From Balaenoptera acutorostrata (Eukaryota > Chordata > Mammalia > Artiodactyla > Balaenopteridae), in contig NC_080078.1 of the NCBI RefSeq assembly GCF_949987535.1, forward strand, positions 49,502,207-49,566,206: 64,000 bases of DNA, written 5' to 3'. The position numbers were made by a program, and so were the translations under genes. The notes below the pieces were generated by a model, which had not been told where the DNA came from, ran no database searches, and was given only the letters and a program-made list of their open reading frames with translations. This document shows, piece by piece, positions 12,701-24,379 of the stretch (within the stretch, counting starts at the first letter, position 1; each line of letters starts with the position of its first letter).

Positions 12701-13547
12701 AGGCAGAACACTCTATGACATAAATCACAGCAAGATTCTTTTTGACCCACCTCCTAGAGAAATGGAAATAAAAACAAAAATAAACAAATGGGACCTAATG
12801 AAACTTAAAAGCTTTTGCACAGCAAAGGAAGGCATAAACAAGACAAAAAGACAACCCTCAGAATGGGAGAAAATATTTGCAAATGAAACAACTGATAAAG
12901 GATTAATCTCCAAAATTTACAAGCAGTTCATGCAGCTCAATATCAAAAAAACAAACAACCCAATTCAAAAATGGGCAGAAGACCTAAATAGACATTTCTC
13001 TTAAGAAGATATACAGATTGCCAACAAACACATGAAACAATGTTCAACATCATTAATCATTAGAGAAATGCAAATCAAAACTACAATGCGATATCATTCC
13101 ACACTGGTCAGAATGACCATCACCAAAAAATCTACAAACAATAAATGCTGGAGAAGATGTGGAGAAAAGGGAACCCTCATACACTGTTGGTGGGAATGTA
13201 AATTGATACAGCCACTATGGAGAACAGTATGGAGGTTCCTTAAAAAACTAAAAATAGAACTACCATACGACCCAGCAATCCCACTACTGGGCATTTACCC
13301 TGAGAAAACCATAATTCAAAAAGAGTCATGTACCACAATGTTCATTGCAGCTCTATTTACAGTAGCCAGGACATGGAAGCAACCTAAGTGTCCATTAACA
13401 GTTGAATGGATAAAGAAGATGTGGCACATATATACAATGGAATATTACTCAGCCATAAAAAGAAATGAAATTGAGTTATTTGTAGTGTGGTGGATGGACC
13501 TAGAGTCTGTCCTACAGAGTGAAGTAAGTCAGAAAGAGAAAAACTAA
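9760..13547 (+). pseudogene. L1 ORF2 (endonuclease plus reverse transcriptase), disrupted
   Basis: The frame from ATG 9760 has the APE-type endonuclease in order: TLNVNG, QETHF, AGVAILIS, YAPN, GDFN, SRIDRILGHK, SDHNAMRLDIN. It stops at TAA 10681-10683, where CAA is usual in related L1s. More stops and indels fill 10740-11020. The frame then runs from 11026 ([13 protein letters not shown]) to a frameshift near 11340. The reverse transcriptase core follows in another frame, with [10 protein letters not shown] near 11850-11880. Stops at 12282-12284 and 13002-13004 interrupt the C-terminal part. The Cys-rich end ([18 protein letters not shown]) is recognisable, and the last frame ends at 13547. 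ORF2 nicks DNA and reverse-transcribes L1 RNA. This copy cannot make full-length protein. Confidence 0.92.
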
Positions 13548-13969
13548 TACCGTATGCTAACACATATATATGGAATCTAAAAAAAAAAAAAAAAAAAAGA
13601 CATGAAGAACCTAGGGGCAAGACGGGAATAAAGACGCAAACCTACTAGAGAATGGACTTGAGGACACGGGGAGGGGGAAGGGTAAGCTGGGACAAAGTGA
13701 GAAAGTGGCATGGACATATATACACTACCAAACGTAAAATAGATGGCTACTGGGAAGCAGCTGCATAGCACAGGGAGATCAGTCCGGTGCTTTGTGATCA
13801 CCTAGAGGGGTGGAATAGGGAGGGTGGGTGGGAGGGAGATGCAAGAGGGAAGAGATATAGGAACATATGTATATGTATAACTGATTCACTTTGTTATAAA
13901 GCAGAAACTAACACACCATTGTAAAGCAATTATACTCCAATAAAGATGTTAAAAAAAAAAGAAGATATG

Positions 13970-14457
13970 ATTCACATACACAATGGAATACAACTCAGCC
14001 ATAAAAAAGAATGAAATAATACCATTTGCAGAAATATGGATGCAACTAGAGATCATCATACTAAGTGAAGTAAGTCAAACAGAGAAAGACAAATACCGTA
14101 TAATATCATTTATATGTGGAATCTAAAATATGACACAGATGAACCTATCTACAAAACAGAGACAGACTCACAGACATAGAGAACAGACTTGTGGACCTCC
14201 AAGGGGGAGGGGGAGTGGGGGAGCGGTGGACTGGGAGTTTGGGGTTAGTAGATGCAAACTATTATGTATAGAATGGATAAACAACAAGGTCCTACTGTAC
14301 AGCACAGAGAACTACATTCAACATCTCGAGATAAACCATAATGGAAAAGAATATAAAAAAGAATGCATATATAAGTGAGTCACTTTGCTGTACAGCAGAA
14401 ATTATCACAACACTGTAAATCAACTGTGCTTCAATGAAAAAATAACTTAAAAAAAAC
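13970..14457 (+). mobile_element. Right part of the older L1 3' end
   Basis: This continues from 8208 with the final ORF2 codons (caatggaatacaactcagcc), the 3' UTR and an A-rich tail. The outer duplication aacttaagtctt follows at 14458-14469. The total older element is about 540 bp and strongly 5'-truncated. Confidence 0.9.
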
Positions 14458-14771
14458 AACTTAAGTCTTTAAACTTTCTCAAGGCAGAGTTACAAAAGAG
14501 GAGGCATTATCACACTTCTGATAATTACGTGCAGTCTAAGAGCTCAGTCATGGCTTCAGAGGCCGTGCTGCAAGACCACTAATGACAGCGACACTAATGT
14601 GTTTGGGTTACACTTAGCAATCTGGGTGTTTAATGCAGTTCAACCATTTGTTCCAGGTCAGCAGAGGTTAACAAGCCAGTAGTGAGTATAAACATGACTG
14701 TGTTTCATTAGCTAAGCTCCCAGGTCGAAGAGCAAGGACTAAGCCCCATCAATAATCTTTACTTTTGTCTA

Positions 14772-15020
<249 letters not shown>

Positions 15021-16089
15021 TTAATTTTAAAAGGCCAAGAGTTTAAACTGGTGTCTACGTAGATAAAATCCTCTAGAGCAATTTGCTTTTGGAGTTGTGG
15101 ATCTATTAAGGGTTAACACATTTTTGAAACATTTGCATATAATTTTCAGCAGAGGAGGTCATCCAAGATCTTGGTTAAGCACCGGGTAGAGTCCAAAGGA
15201 TTGATGGTTGGCAGGAAAACTAATATGATTTTGGGTGTGTTGTGGATTTACTCAGGCTTTTCAATCCCATGCTGGATTATTTGGAATGGTTTTGGGGCAC
15301 TCCTACTGGAAGGCAGGTATAGTTTCTGCAAAACATTTCAAGCTCTTGTTTTCTGATCCTCATTCCCTCCTATATTAACATCCATGTAGACAGGCATCAC
15401 TGCTTTACAGTTAAAAACTTTGCATCTGGAAAAGTACGGATGGCAATTCAGTCTGAGGCAAGGAGAGAAGGTCACTGTAATTTACTGCTTATATAAATTA
15501 CTGTTTGTAAAATTACTTTCCTTTATTAATTTAAAGATTTCTAAATTATGAAATTGCTCAAGCAGACTCAAAATGCAGAGGCATGCAAAAAAATTAAAGA
15601 CCTTTTTTTAATGGCCACCCAGAATCTTAGAGTTCTCCCTTATATTTTAGAAATCTCACACATGATACATTTTTAAGTTTTTGAGGCCAAAGCCAGCAAA
15701 ATTCTCACATCTCCATACCCCAGACATTGTGTGTGTATTTATAATTTTTTTTGGTGGACATTTGAGAGTTACTTGTAAACCTCATGATACCTCACCCTGA
15801 AATTCTTTAGCATGTGTCTACTAGGAAAAAGGACATTCTCTTACACGATCACAATGCAATTATCACACCTTTGAAATTAAACTTTAATACAATGCTATCA
15901 TCTAATATACAGTTCAAATTCAAATTTTTCCAACTGTCCTAAAAATGTCTTAATGCCTTTTACAGATGTTTCCTTTCCTTCTATATTTTTCAATGCAGAA
16001 TCCAATCAAAAATCATATACTGCATTATATTAGTTGTCATGAGTCAGATTTTTAAAAACATAAATCTGATTATGGCACTTGCTTACTTA

Positions 16090-16570
16090 AAATGAACAAA
16101 TCAACTCTTCATTTTTCTCCAGGAGAATTCCCAACACTCTAGCATGATTTACACTATAAGGCTCTTTACAATTTAGTAACTGCCTTCACCTCTGGTCTCT
16201 TCTTCATCCATTCTCCTACGTTCTAATTCTTCCAAACCTCAGTGCTTCACACATGCTGCTCACTCTTCCCTGTCTTAAGAAAATAACTTACTTATCTAAA
16301 CAGATAAGTAACAGATTCTGTTCTCATGTCACCTACTTTGCACAAGCATCTCAGCCTTTCTCGAGAAGAGTTAGGGGACAACTCTTTTGTCCTTCCCCAT
16401 TTATGGGCACTCCTTTTCTGTGGTATTTATCCTATGTTATTTGGTGTGTTATTACCCCCATTAGAAATTACATGAATTTACAGGGCAAAGGTCTTGTTCA
16501 TCTCTGTATGCTCTGTAACTTGCCTCATATGAGAACACAGTAGATTCTCAATAAGTGACTCATTGAATGA
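16090..16570 (+). repeat. L2 LINE 3' part
   Basis: The landmarks ttacactataaggctcttta, cattctcctacgttctaatt and ctcaataagtgactcattga form the L2 3'-end pattern. Confidence 0.6.
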
Positions 16571-16879
16571 ATAAAGGGACAAATAACACAAGAAAAACGT
16601 TTTGTTAAAATAAATGCTTAATAAGCATTTGTTATGCTGAACATGGTGACTCGGGGGCCTAAAAATTTAATTGATTTTGCAAAACTGTCACTGAAGAGGA
16701 AGTTTGACTCCCATCTAGGGCTGCAATTCTATAACCAGATATCATGATGAAGAGATTTGCTGGACTCAGCTGTTACTTAGACAGGCTGGGACCTGGGACC
16801 TGGGACCCTTTGCTGCAGTGTTTGCACCTGGACAAACCTCTTCATCTCCTTATGCAACAAAATATGAAGAAACTATATG

Positions 16880-17238
16880 GGACTAAAAGTAACTGTGTGC
16901 TTGTGCAGTTGGGGCAAATTATGGACAACAAGGTACAAAAAGACCAAAAAACCCAACTGCCACTTCTGAAGAGTGGAAGCAAAAGCAGGGTACTGCATAT
17001 GCCTCTTGCACACAACACCACCAAAGCAGTGGGCAAACCTCCTAAGCCACCCCTCTGGCCTTACCCCAGGACCTGCCCCTACCCTCACCCCATATGAGGA
17101 ACTAGCTCACCCCCCTCCTTGGGGGCGAGCTCCCCCGCTGCTGCAGCAGGGGTCCCAATAAAGCCTTGCCTGAATCTCTTGTCTGGCCTCTTATCAATTT
17201 CTATCGATTAAGGAGGCCAAGCATCCTGGTCGGTAACA
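16880..17238 (+). repeat. Retroviral LTR-like 3' end
   Basis: A polyadenylation signal in cccaataaagccttgcctga is followed by ttgtctggcctcttatcaat and an end at ggtaaca, fitting U3-R-U5 organisation. A candidate short element is 16994-17238, with gtac on both sides (16990-16993 and 17239-17242). That duplication is only 4 bp, so the left boundary is uncertain. Confidence 0.5.
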
Positions 17239-17373
17239 GTACATGTATTCAAAAAGCTGAACATCCAAGCCTAAGAAACGAAACTTCTCAGTCATACGTC
17301 TAACAAAGGACCGCTCAGAGTTATGTCTTAGGAATAACACAGCAGAAGAAAATTATGTTAACAAATTCTCACC

Positions 17374-17497
17374 TTTCCAACGAGTGCAGGGATATTCATT
17401 GAGTTCGTTGCAAATCCCATCCCAAAGACCATAGCAGCTTCTACATTGAGGAACTTAGCCACGAGGTCCTCCAACTCTTTATGCTTATCCAAGGTTC
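17374..17497 (-). CDS. SPTLC3: SPTLC3 internal exon (likely exon 5) with a one-base deletion and premature stop
   Basis: This minus-strand exon has acceptor atgagcag and donor gtgaga at 17368-17373. It reads [20 protein letters not shown], then [12 protein letters not shown], and meets TGA at 17397-17399. After shifting one base the expected MNIPALVGK resumes, up to the donor. The exon is 124 nt. The previous exon ends in phase 1 and the next begins in phase 0, so an intact exon must be 3n+2, and 125 is expected. The missing base lies in AACTCATGAAT (17396-17406). Translation would stop before the second half of the catalytic domain, so the mRNA would be an NMD target or give a non-functional fragment. 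Both splice sites are canonical, although the pyrimidine tract is interrupted by purines. A sequencing or assembly error is the main alternative to a real inactivating mutation. Confidence 0.9.
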
Positions 17498-17559
17498 CTG
17501 CTCATGAAATGATAGGATGGGTGAATCTCCTGTTCTCAACAAGTCCAAGATTGAAAACT

Positions 17560-18045
17560 CAAATTCCAATGCTTACCCATTACCAAAAGACACATACAAG
17601 AGTGCACATAGCAGGTCTATTTACCATAGGCTGAATCTAGAGACAACCCAAATAACCACACACTATAGAATGGATCAATACATATACAGTAGAATTCAAC
17701 ACAGCAGTGAGAAAAACAAACTAATGTCCCACACAACAACATGGAAAATCTCACAAATATGTGGTCAAGAGAAAAAAGTCAGACATGTATACACTCATAT
17801 TGTATGAATCCATTTATATGAAATTTACAAACAGACAAAACTAACCTGTAGTGTTAGAAGTCAGGAAAGTGGTTTCTTTTGTTGAGAGCATGGAGAGAAC
17901 TTTGAGATGCTCTGTTTTGTTTCTAGATCTGGTTGCTGGTTACGTGGGTATGTTTGTTTTGTGAAAATCCATTTTATACTTACGATTGGTGCACTTTTCT
18001 ATATATATACCTTATAATGCAATAAAATTTATAAAAAATGCCACA
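17560..18045 (+). mobile_element. Old L1 3' end beside exon 5
   Basis: The landmarks are accaaaagacacatacaaga, tatgaatccatttatatgaa and a tail containing gcaataaaatttataaaaaa. It begins within about 65 bp of exon 5. Confidence 0.6.
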
Positions 18046-18169
18046 GTTCCTCTTTCTTTCCACCTTACAGCCCATGAATAATTAATTAAATACTAACTCC
18101 CTCAGAGGGTTCCCCACACTCAAATGCAAACAGAACTCATGACTTCCATACATGCATCGAGCTATAATT

Positions 18170-18370
18170 TATTGAACCTTTGGAATGTGATAGATCTCAA
18201 AGCCCACTATTTAGGTTATCTTATTTAATTTTAAGGGCCCAATAATGCAGGTGTTATTACTTTACAGATAAGAAAACTGAAGTGAGAAGAGGTCATAGAT
18301 ATAAAGCAACAGAGATACTCAAGTCTAACTCCAAAGTTCATATTTCTATGACTCTACTACCTTTAAATGC
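18170..18370 (-). repeat. MIR SINE, antisense
   Basis: The landmarks are gcaggtgttattactttaca and gataagaaaactgaagtgag. Confidence 0.55.
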
Positions 18371-18472
18371 TTACTCTCTGACCCCTTCTTATAAATAATC
18401 CCTCATGCCTTACTGAGAGTAAATACTAATGCTTCCCATAGTCTTGTTTGCCATCACTCTAACTTCTAGATC

Positions 18473-18890
18473 TATACTGTCCAATATGGTAGCCACCAAC
18501 TACATATGGTTAGTGCAATAGAGGAACTGAGTTTTAAATTTTATTTAATTTTAGTTATTTTTTTCCACTAGACATAACTTTACTGTTTTGGTAGGATTAT
18601 TTCCCACTTATTTCACTTTAACCAGTGAAAATTTGGTGTCTGAATTGACATGTACTGTAAGGGTAAAATATCCACCATTTTTTGAAGAGAGTACAAAAAC
18701 AATAAAAATGATATAGTGTAGTGCATTAATATTTTACTTTGATTACATGTTTAAATGACAGTACTTGGGATATATTGGATCAAATAAAATGTATTATGAA
18801 ACTGTTTACCTGATTTTTTAAAACTTTTAAAAACGTGGCTACTAGAAAAGTTTAAATTACACGTGTCTTGCATTATATTTTTATTAGTCT
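18473..18890. mobile_element. hAT-Charlie-type DNA element (MER58/MER33-like)
   Basis: It begins ctgtccaatatggtagccac. Its right part contains aaaacgtggctactagaaaa. This is the paired chance-of-palindrome structure of the 'tgtccaat ... gtggct' elements. The family name is from memory. Confidence 0.5.
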
Positions 18891-19598
18891 AGATGATACA
18901 CTTAACAGAATAGAAAAAATGTACAAGTGGACAGGAATTTGCATCCATCCGTATGCAGATTTAACTCAGATTTAAGTTACAGAAATGTTGTTAGCATATT
19001 CAGGACTATTATAAACAAGCTTCTATTAATCTAAAGATTAACATATATTACTAAAGAGTGTGATATCAGAATTTTATTTAAATTGGTAAATTAGCTTGCT
19101 TATTGAGCTAAAATGGTGAGGAGTTGAACTTTAGAAGGCATTGCATGGTGAGTTGAAGTTTTATTTTGCATTTAACATAAAAGAGAACATGAGATGGCCC
19201 ATCTTTGCCCTTCCCCTCTCCTCACGCTGCTGGCTGGTGGCCTTTTTCTCAAATCAGAATACATTTATGCTCCAAACTGTCAGAAAACATAGTAAAACAA
19301 ACATTCTAGCAGAGTCAATTGTACTCAAGATTTGGGGGTGGGGAATACTTAGAAATTTAAATTGTAATTTAAAACTTTATTATCCAAGATACACTATAGT
19401 GTGAAAAGAGAAACTGAAATTTAAAGATAAAATGTGATCACATAATCTTTTGTCCGATTTGATTTTACCCAGCAGAGACTGCATTCCAAAGGGAACAGCT
19501 CCAAGAACAGGTAGTGAAAAGTCCACCGGCCTGGCCGTGAGGAAAGCTGGTTCTGACCCCAGCTCTTCCACTAAACAGCTGGGTGGCCTCTGGCTGCA

Positions 19599-19614
19599 CC
19601 CCCCCCCCCCCCCC
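19599..19614. repeat. Poly-C run of about 16
   Basis: A homopolymer follows a MIR-like segment (cagctgggtggcctctggct). Its length may be unreliable. Confidence 0.9.
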
Positions 19615-20940
19615 GGCAATTTCTGGAGAGATTGGGAGAGGTGTTGTTTTAAGCATCTTTGACCTTGGGAGTGGTCTTTCCTCCACCTAGAATGGTCTTC
19701 CGGCAGCTCCTAGTCACTCTTTGAGATCCACCTAACATGGCCTCTTTTCTCGGATGCAGTCTCAGCTTCCCCAGGCAAACTTGGTCATTTTCTCCTCTGA
19801 GATCGCATGAGCCTCATCACATAATGATTACAGCACTTAGTAAGTTTCACTGGGGATGTTCATGGGGCCATCTTCCTCATTACAGAAAGAGCCCTTGGAG
19901 TGCAGATACTGGGTGTGCAGATACTGGCACTCCTATTGCAGTACTGACACGTAGTAGGTGCTTGCTGAGTTGCATTCTGTCTTTTGATGGAGAAGGAGGC
20001 CAAGACTGAGGCTAGAGGAGGGGATGGCACAGGGAAAAAGGTCAAGAAGTCATGCAATGCCAGGGCAACAAAGCGACCAGGCAGTGAGCACCAGCTTGGA
20101 AACGCTGATACCTGAAGAAGGTCTCCAGCAAGGATGGAGGGTGCCCAAACTTTGTTAACTTGGTAACTTTCCCCATGAGGCTTTCCTGCTCAGATGTCAG
20201 GGGACAACTGTGTCCTGGCCCAGTCACCCAGAAGTGCATGAGTAGATGTTCACGCTGAATCTGCGTGAGGTCTTCCTCCGCCTACATCTTCCCCAAATCT
20301 GCCATAACAGTTACATCACTAAAAGTCCTTAGGATAATACAGGATGTCTTGTAAATGATTAAACAGCCAACCAACTAATGAGACATGGGTGTGTCTAAGA
20401 AGAGCCTGAGAAATCCCCCTCTACAAGGTCTCTTTCATTATCTTGACTTAAAGAGAGGGAGAAGCAGGGAGGGGCGTGGTGGGGGGTGGCGGTGGAGGGT
20501 GGAAGCAGGTGACCAGATTAGGTCTCCAGAAACCAGACTTCTTCTGGATTTCCAGTGGTCAGGTGGTTAGTAAAGTAATTTTCAAATATATCAGTTTCTA
20601 CAAATGGATGTCTCACAGCTGGGTTACGAGTTGAGAGTGGTTTTGCATCTAGGGGCTTACCTTCAATTTGTAGAAAAGAATAGTTCCCACTCCCAAACCC
20701 CATGATCATGGAGTTTCTCTGTTTAGTGTTCATAGCTCAGATTTTATCAACAGATTTGAGAGATTCCCAGGATGGCTGGACATTTTCTACTCTAAGAAGC
20801 CATGCCTTGCAACGTTAGACTGGGCTGGTCTGGGATGGGGTGGGGTTTTTAAGCAAAAATAGATAATATGTCTCTTTCATATTAATGGACCGCTGCTTTC
20901 TGCCTCCTGTTCCTTGAATTCAAGAAATAAAAATGTAGGA

Positions 20941-21000
20941 ATTAACACAACATTGTAAATCAACTATACTTCAATAAAAAATATTAAAACTGGAGAAAAA
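20941..21000 (+). mobile_element. 60-bp L1 3' tail insertion
   Basis: The sequence has acattgtaaatcaactatac and ends tcaataaaaaatattaaaac plus an A-rich tail. This is the L1 3' UTR end. An 18-bp duplication, agaaataaaaatgtagga (20923-20940) against agaaatgaaaatgtagga (21001-21018), flanks it exactly. Confidence 0.85.
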
Positions 21001-22439
21001 AGAAATGAAAATGTAGGAGGACCTTGGGGAAACAAAACTGTCACTAGAAACTTAACTAGCTTGTTTCCACCAACATTCAAGCCATACCCTGATTGAATGG
21101 AGATGGCCGAGTCCTGTCAAGTTTGCCCTTGGTGGTCTGAGTACTTGAGGAATTCTAGAAATCATATTCAATATTTTGTTGCTGACATATAACTATGGGC
21201 CTTTTTTTTTTAAATCTCAAGAAAGCAGAGCTATAGTCTTAACTGAAGGTACAAATATATCCACAATAATTTTTATTTCTCTGTGACTTTTGTTTTTTTC
21301 TTTAGTCTCTGAAAGTCACATATAAGCTGGTGACAATGGATCTCCAAATTGCAGTGTTGTGCATATATTGACACTTGTTCTTATCCTGAAGGTTTATTTA
21401 TCCAGTGGATACTGAAAATCTGCTTTGTGAATAAAAGAATAAATACAAGCTGGGTGTATCCTCTTGCCAGATCTCTCAGCAGTATTTTCACATGCCAAGC
21501 ACAGGGTATGTCACCATCAGTCAAATCTATAAAAATCAGACTCGGGAAAAAGTAACAATATTATGTTTATGAACTCTACATTTCAGCTGATTTTTTAATG
21601 ATATTGGCCTTCATATTGACACTGATTAATAGTAAAGAGTGTAGGTGTTATTAACAAGTCTGTTTCACAACCACCTATTCTTCCTGTGCAGCACACGTGA
21701 AGACTAATTTCCAAACTGTGACAGTAGTCTCTTTTCGTCCAGAATATCCTGTTTGTTGATTGTTCCTTAGATGTGACCTAGGAGTAGGTGGTCATTTATT
21801 GTGGCAACCTGCCAGCCATCTCATCTGGCTGTTCCTACTGTGCTATGGCTCTCAACCCACTTCTGAGCCACTTTGCTTGAACTGGTGATTCCTGCATTAA
21901 AATCAGCATCAACCCTTCTGCCTAAAAGGAGTCCACCTTTCAGCTCTTCACCCAAAAGCACTTAGAACACCCTGCTCTTCTGCTTATTCCACTTGTGTCC
22001 AGTCTGGTAGGGGTTACAGAGCTACTAAGCCTCTTGAGTACCTTTGTTTTCCTGTGAAACATTCAGAGAAAAATCTTGAAGCCAGATGGGTTGTCTGAAA
22101 TGGGTCTAGAACACACTGTCACACTGAGCAGAGGCCACCACTGCTGGGTCAAGAGACCACCCATCCTGATGAAGTTCAGTAAAACAGCAGAAACAATTTT
22201 TATCTACCCAACTTCCCAGGCCTTTATTTTTAGCAAACCACTTGCCATCTCTTGGCAGGTTAAAACGTTAATAGATAATTAGAATCCGATGCAAACAAAA
22301 ACCTTGAGGCGTGGATATGTAATTATGATGAGCTTTCCTGTCACAAATCATCTTGATAAGAGAATTTTTAAGTGGACCAAGTGATGACCTCTACCTCACC
22401 TCTTACCACATACTCAATAGAGTCATGTTTCACCCTTCT

Positions 22440-22870
22440 TTTTTTTCTTTAACATTTTGTTTTGATGTAATTTTTGACCTACCGAAAAGTTGCAAGAATA
22501 GTACCAAGAATCCCCAAATGCTTTTCACCCGGATTCCCCATACGTTATCATTTTAGTACGTTTCTTTAAATATCATTCTCTCTCTCTCTCTATGTGTGTA
22601 TATATATATACACATACACATGTGTGTGTATATATATATACACACACGTATGTATATAATTATATATAATATATACAATTATATGAAATTTTTTGCTGAA
22701 CTATTTAATAAATTGTGATCATGATGTCCCCTCTACTCTTAAATATTTCACTCTGTATTTCCTAAAAACAGGGCAGTCTCTTATGTAACGCCACTACTAT
22801 TATCATTGATATAATACTATTATCTACTGTATAGATCTAATTCACGTTTGATTCTCTCACTTTAAAAACC
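22440..22870. repeat. Old L1 3' region with (TC)n, (TA)n and (TG)n
   Basis: The stretch gttgcaagaatagtaccaag is shared with 3610. A 22576-22686 tract alternates tctctc, tatata and cacaca, with local palindromes. Further L1-like sequence follows at 22750-22870. Confidence 0.55.
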
Positions 22871-23089
22871 CACCTCTGAAAACAAAGATAGAAGAAGGAA
22901 GGGGAATGAAGCAACTTATAATGAGGGTCCACTTATGTATATGGTTATTTAATCATTACACCTCCACACACTCTATAAAATAGGCATCCTGGTCCTTATC
23001 AGTGAGCAAATAGATGCAGAAGTGATGCCACTTACTTACCCAAAGGAGATAGAGCTAATAAGTGCAGGCCACCTACTTAACAACGTGAC

Positions 23090-23270
23090 AACCTATCCTG
23101 CTGAAACATTTCAAGCTTTATCTCAATTAATTGTCATAAAATTTTTTGAAGTTGGTACTGCTGTTATCTCCTTTTATAGATAAGGACACCAAAGCCTGAG
23201 AGTTTAGTTCACTTGCCCAAGGTCATGCAGTTAGTAAGTCTAGAGCCAAGGTTCAGATTCAGCATGTGTG
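23090..23270 (-). repeat. MIR SINE, antisense
   Basis: The stretch cccaaggtcatgcagttagt with a gataaggacaccaaagcc core is a typical reverse MIR. Confidence 0.7.
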
Positions 23271-23320
23271 ACTCTAGAGAGGTGACTCTTTCCCTTCCTC
23301 AGAACACTCTTTTGGGTTGG

Positions 23321-23647
23321 TTTTTTTTTGGCTGCGTTGGGTCTTCATTGCTGCATGCTTCTCTAGTTGGGGCGAGTGGGGACTACTCTTCGTTGTGGTG
23401 CACAGGCTTCTCATTGCGGTGGCTTCTCTTGTTGCGGAGCATGGGCTCTAGGGTGCATGGGCTTCAGTTATTGGGCCGCGCCGCCTCAGTAGTTGTGGCT
23501 TGTGGGCTCTACTGCGCAGACTCAGTAGTTGTGGCGCATGGGCTTTGTTGCTCCACGGCATGTAGGATCTTCCCTGAGCAGGGATCGAACCTGTTTCTCC
23601 TGCATTGGCAGGCAGATTCTTAACCACTGCGCCACGAGGGAAGTCCC
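23321..23647 (-). mobile_element. CHR-type tRNA-derived SINE, antisense
   Basis: On the minus strand it begins acttccctcgtggcgcagtg and carries a B-box-like ggttcgatccc. It ends gacccaacgcagcc next to the T tract. The flanking duplications are cactcttttgg (23305-23315) and cactctttcgg (23649-23659). It belongs to the longer, more diverged subgroup together with the copy at 23864. Confidence 0.9.
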
Positions 23648-23863
23648 CCACTCTTTCGGTTTTACCCGAATCTGCATTTTCTGAATTACAACTCTTAAGA
23701 CACAAAATAAAATTCTTTGTTCTTGGCAGCCTTGATACTAATTATTGTTTGACATTACCAGTGGTTAAAGGATATACACAGGTACTGATATCTATGAAAG
23801 TTAATCTATATTCTTAGTATATTTGGATGTAACAGGATTTTTAGTCTAAATGAAGTAAAGGAG

Positions 23864-24250
23864 GGCTTCCCTGGTGGTGCAGTGGTTAAGAATCCACCTG
23901 CCAATGCAGGGAACACAGGTTCAAGCCCTGGTCCGGGAAGATCTCACATGCCGTTGAGCAACTAAGCCCGTGCACCACAACTACTGAGCCTGCACTCTAG
24001 ATCCCACGAGCCGCAACTACCGAGCCTGTGTGCTGCAACTACTGAATCCCGTGTGCCTAGAGCCCGTGCTCCACAACAAGAGAAGCCACCACAATGTGAA
24101 GCCTACGCACTGCAACAAAGAGGAGCCCCTTCTTGCCGCAACTAGAGAAAGCCCAGGTGCAACAACGAAGACCCAACACAGCCAAAAGTAAATAAATAAA
24201 TAAATAAATAAATAAATTTATTTTAAAAAATAAATAAATACAAGATAAAT
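23864..24250 (+). mobile_element. CHR-type tRNA-derived SINE, sense
   Basis: It begins ggcttccctggtggtgcagt, has B-box-like ggttcaagccc, and ends gacccaacacagcc plus (AAAT)n. The perfect 16-bp duplication aaatgaagtaaaggag lies at 23848-23863 and 24251-24266. It is inverted relative to the SINE 216 bp to its left. Confidence 0.95.
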
Positions 24251-24379
24251 AAATGAAGTAAAGGAGACTATAATTTGATGTACACTGACGTACACTGGAT
24301 TTGGAAATGTGGACAATTGTTATTCAATCTAGGGGATTCTTCTTCCCAAGTTGCTGTGATGGCCAGTACTTACCTATAT

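Larger units (their letters stand above)
8209..13960 (+). mobile_element. Near-full-length LINE-1 with a partial 5' UTR and broken ORFs
   Basis: A 5.75-kb sense-strand L1 includes 5' UTR sequence (8209-8814), ORF1, ORF2, a 3' UTR ending tatactccaataaagatgtt, and an A tail at 13951-13960. It is flanked by a 12-bp target-site duplication, aaagaagatatg, at 8197-8208 and 13958-13969; the right copy overlaps the A tail. The insertion site lies inside an older L1. Stops and frameshifts in both ORFs make it immobile. It runs antisense to SPTLC3 in intron 6. The type fits young cetartiodactyl L1, but I cannot assign the subfamily. Confidence 0.95.

Noticed and set aside
16744..17097. 117-codon plus-strand frame ending in a Pro-rich tail
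   Set aside because: It overlaps the LTR-like region and shows no known domain. It is probably a chance frame.
23213..23623. 136-codon plus-strand frame, and similar ones at 30619, 46319 and 52152
   Set aside because: All are the antisense reading of CHR SINEs, repeated almost word for word in each copy.
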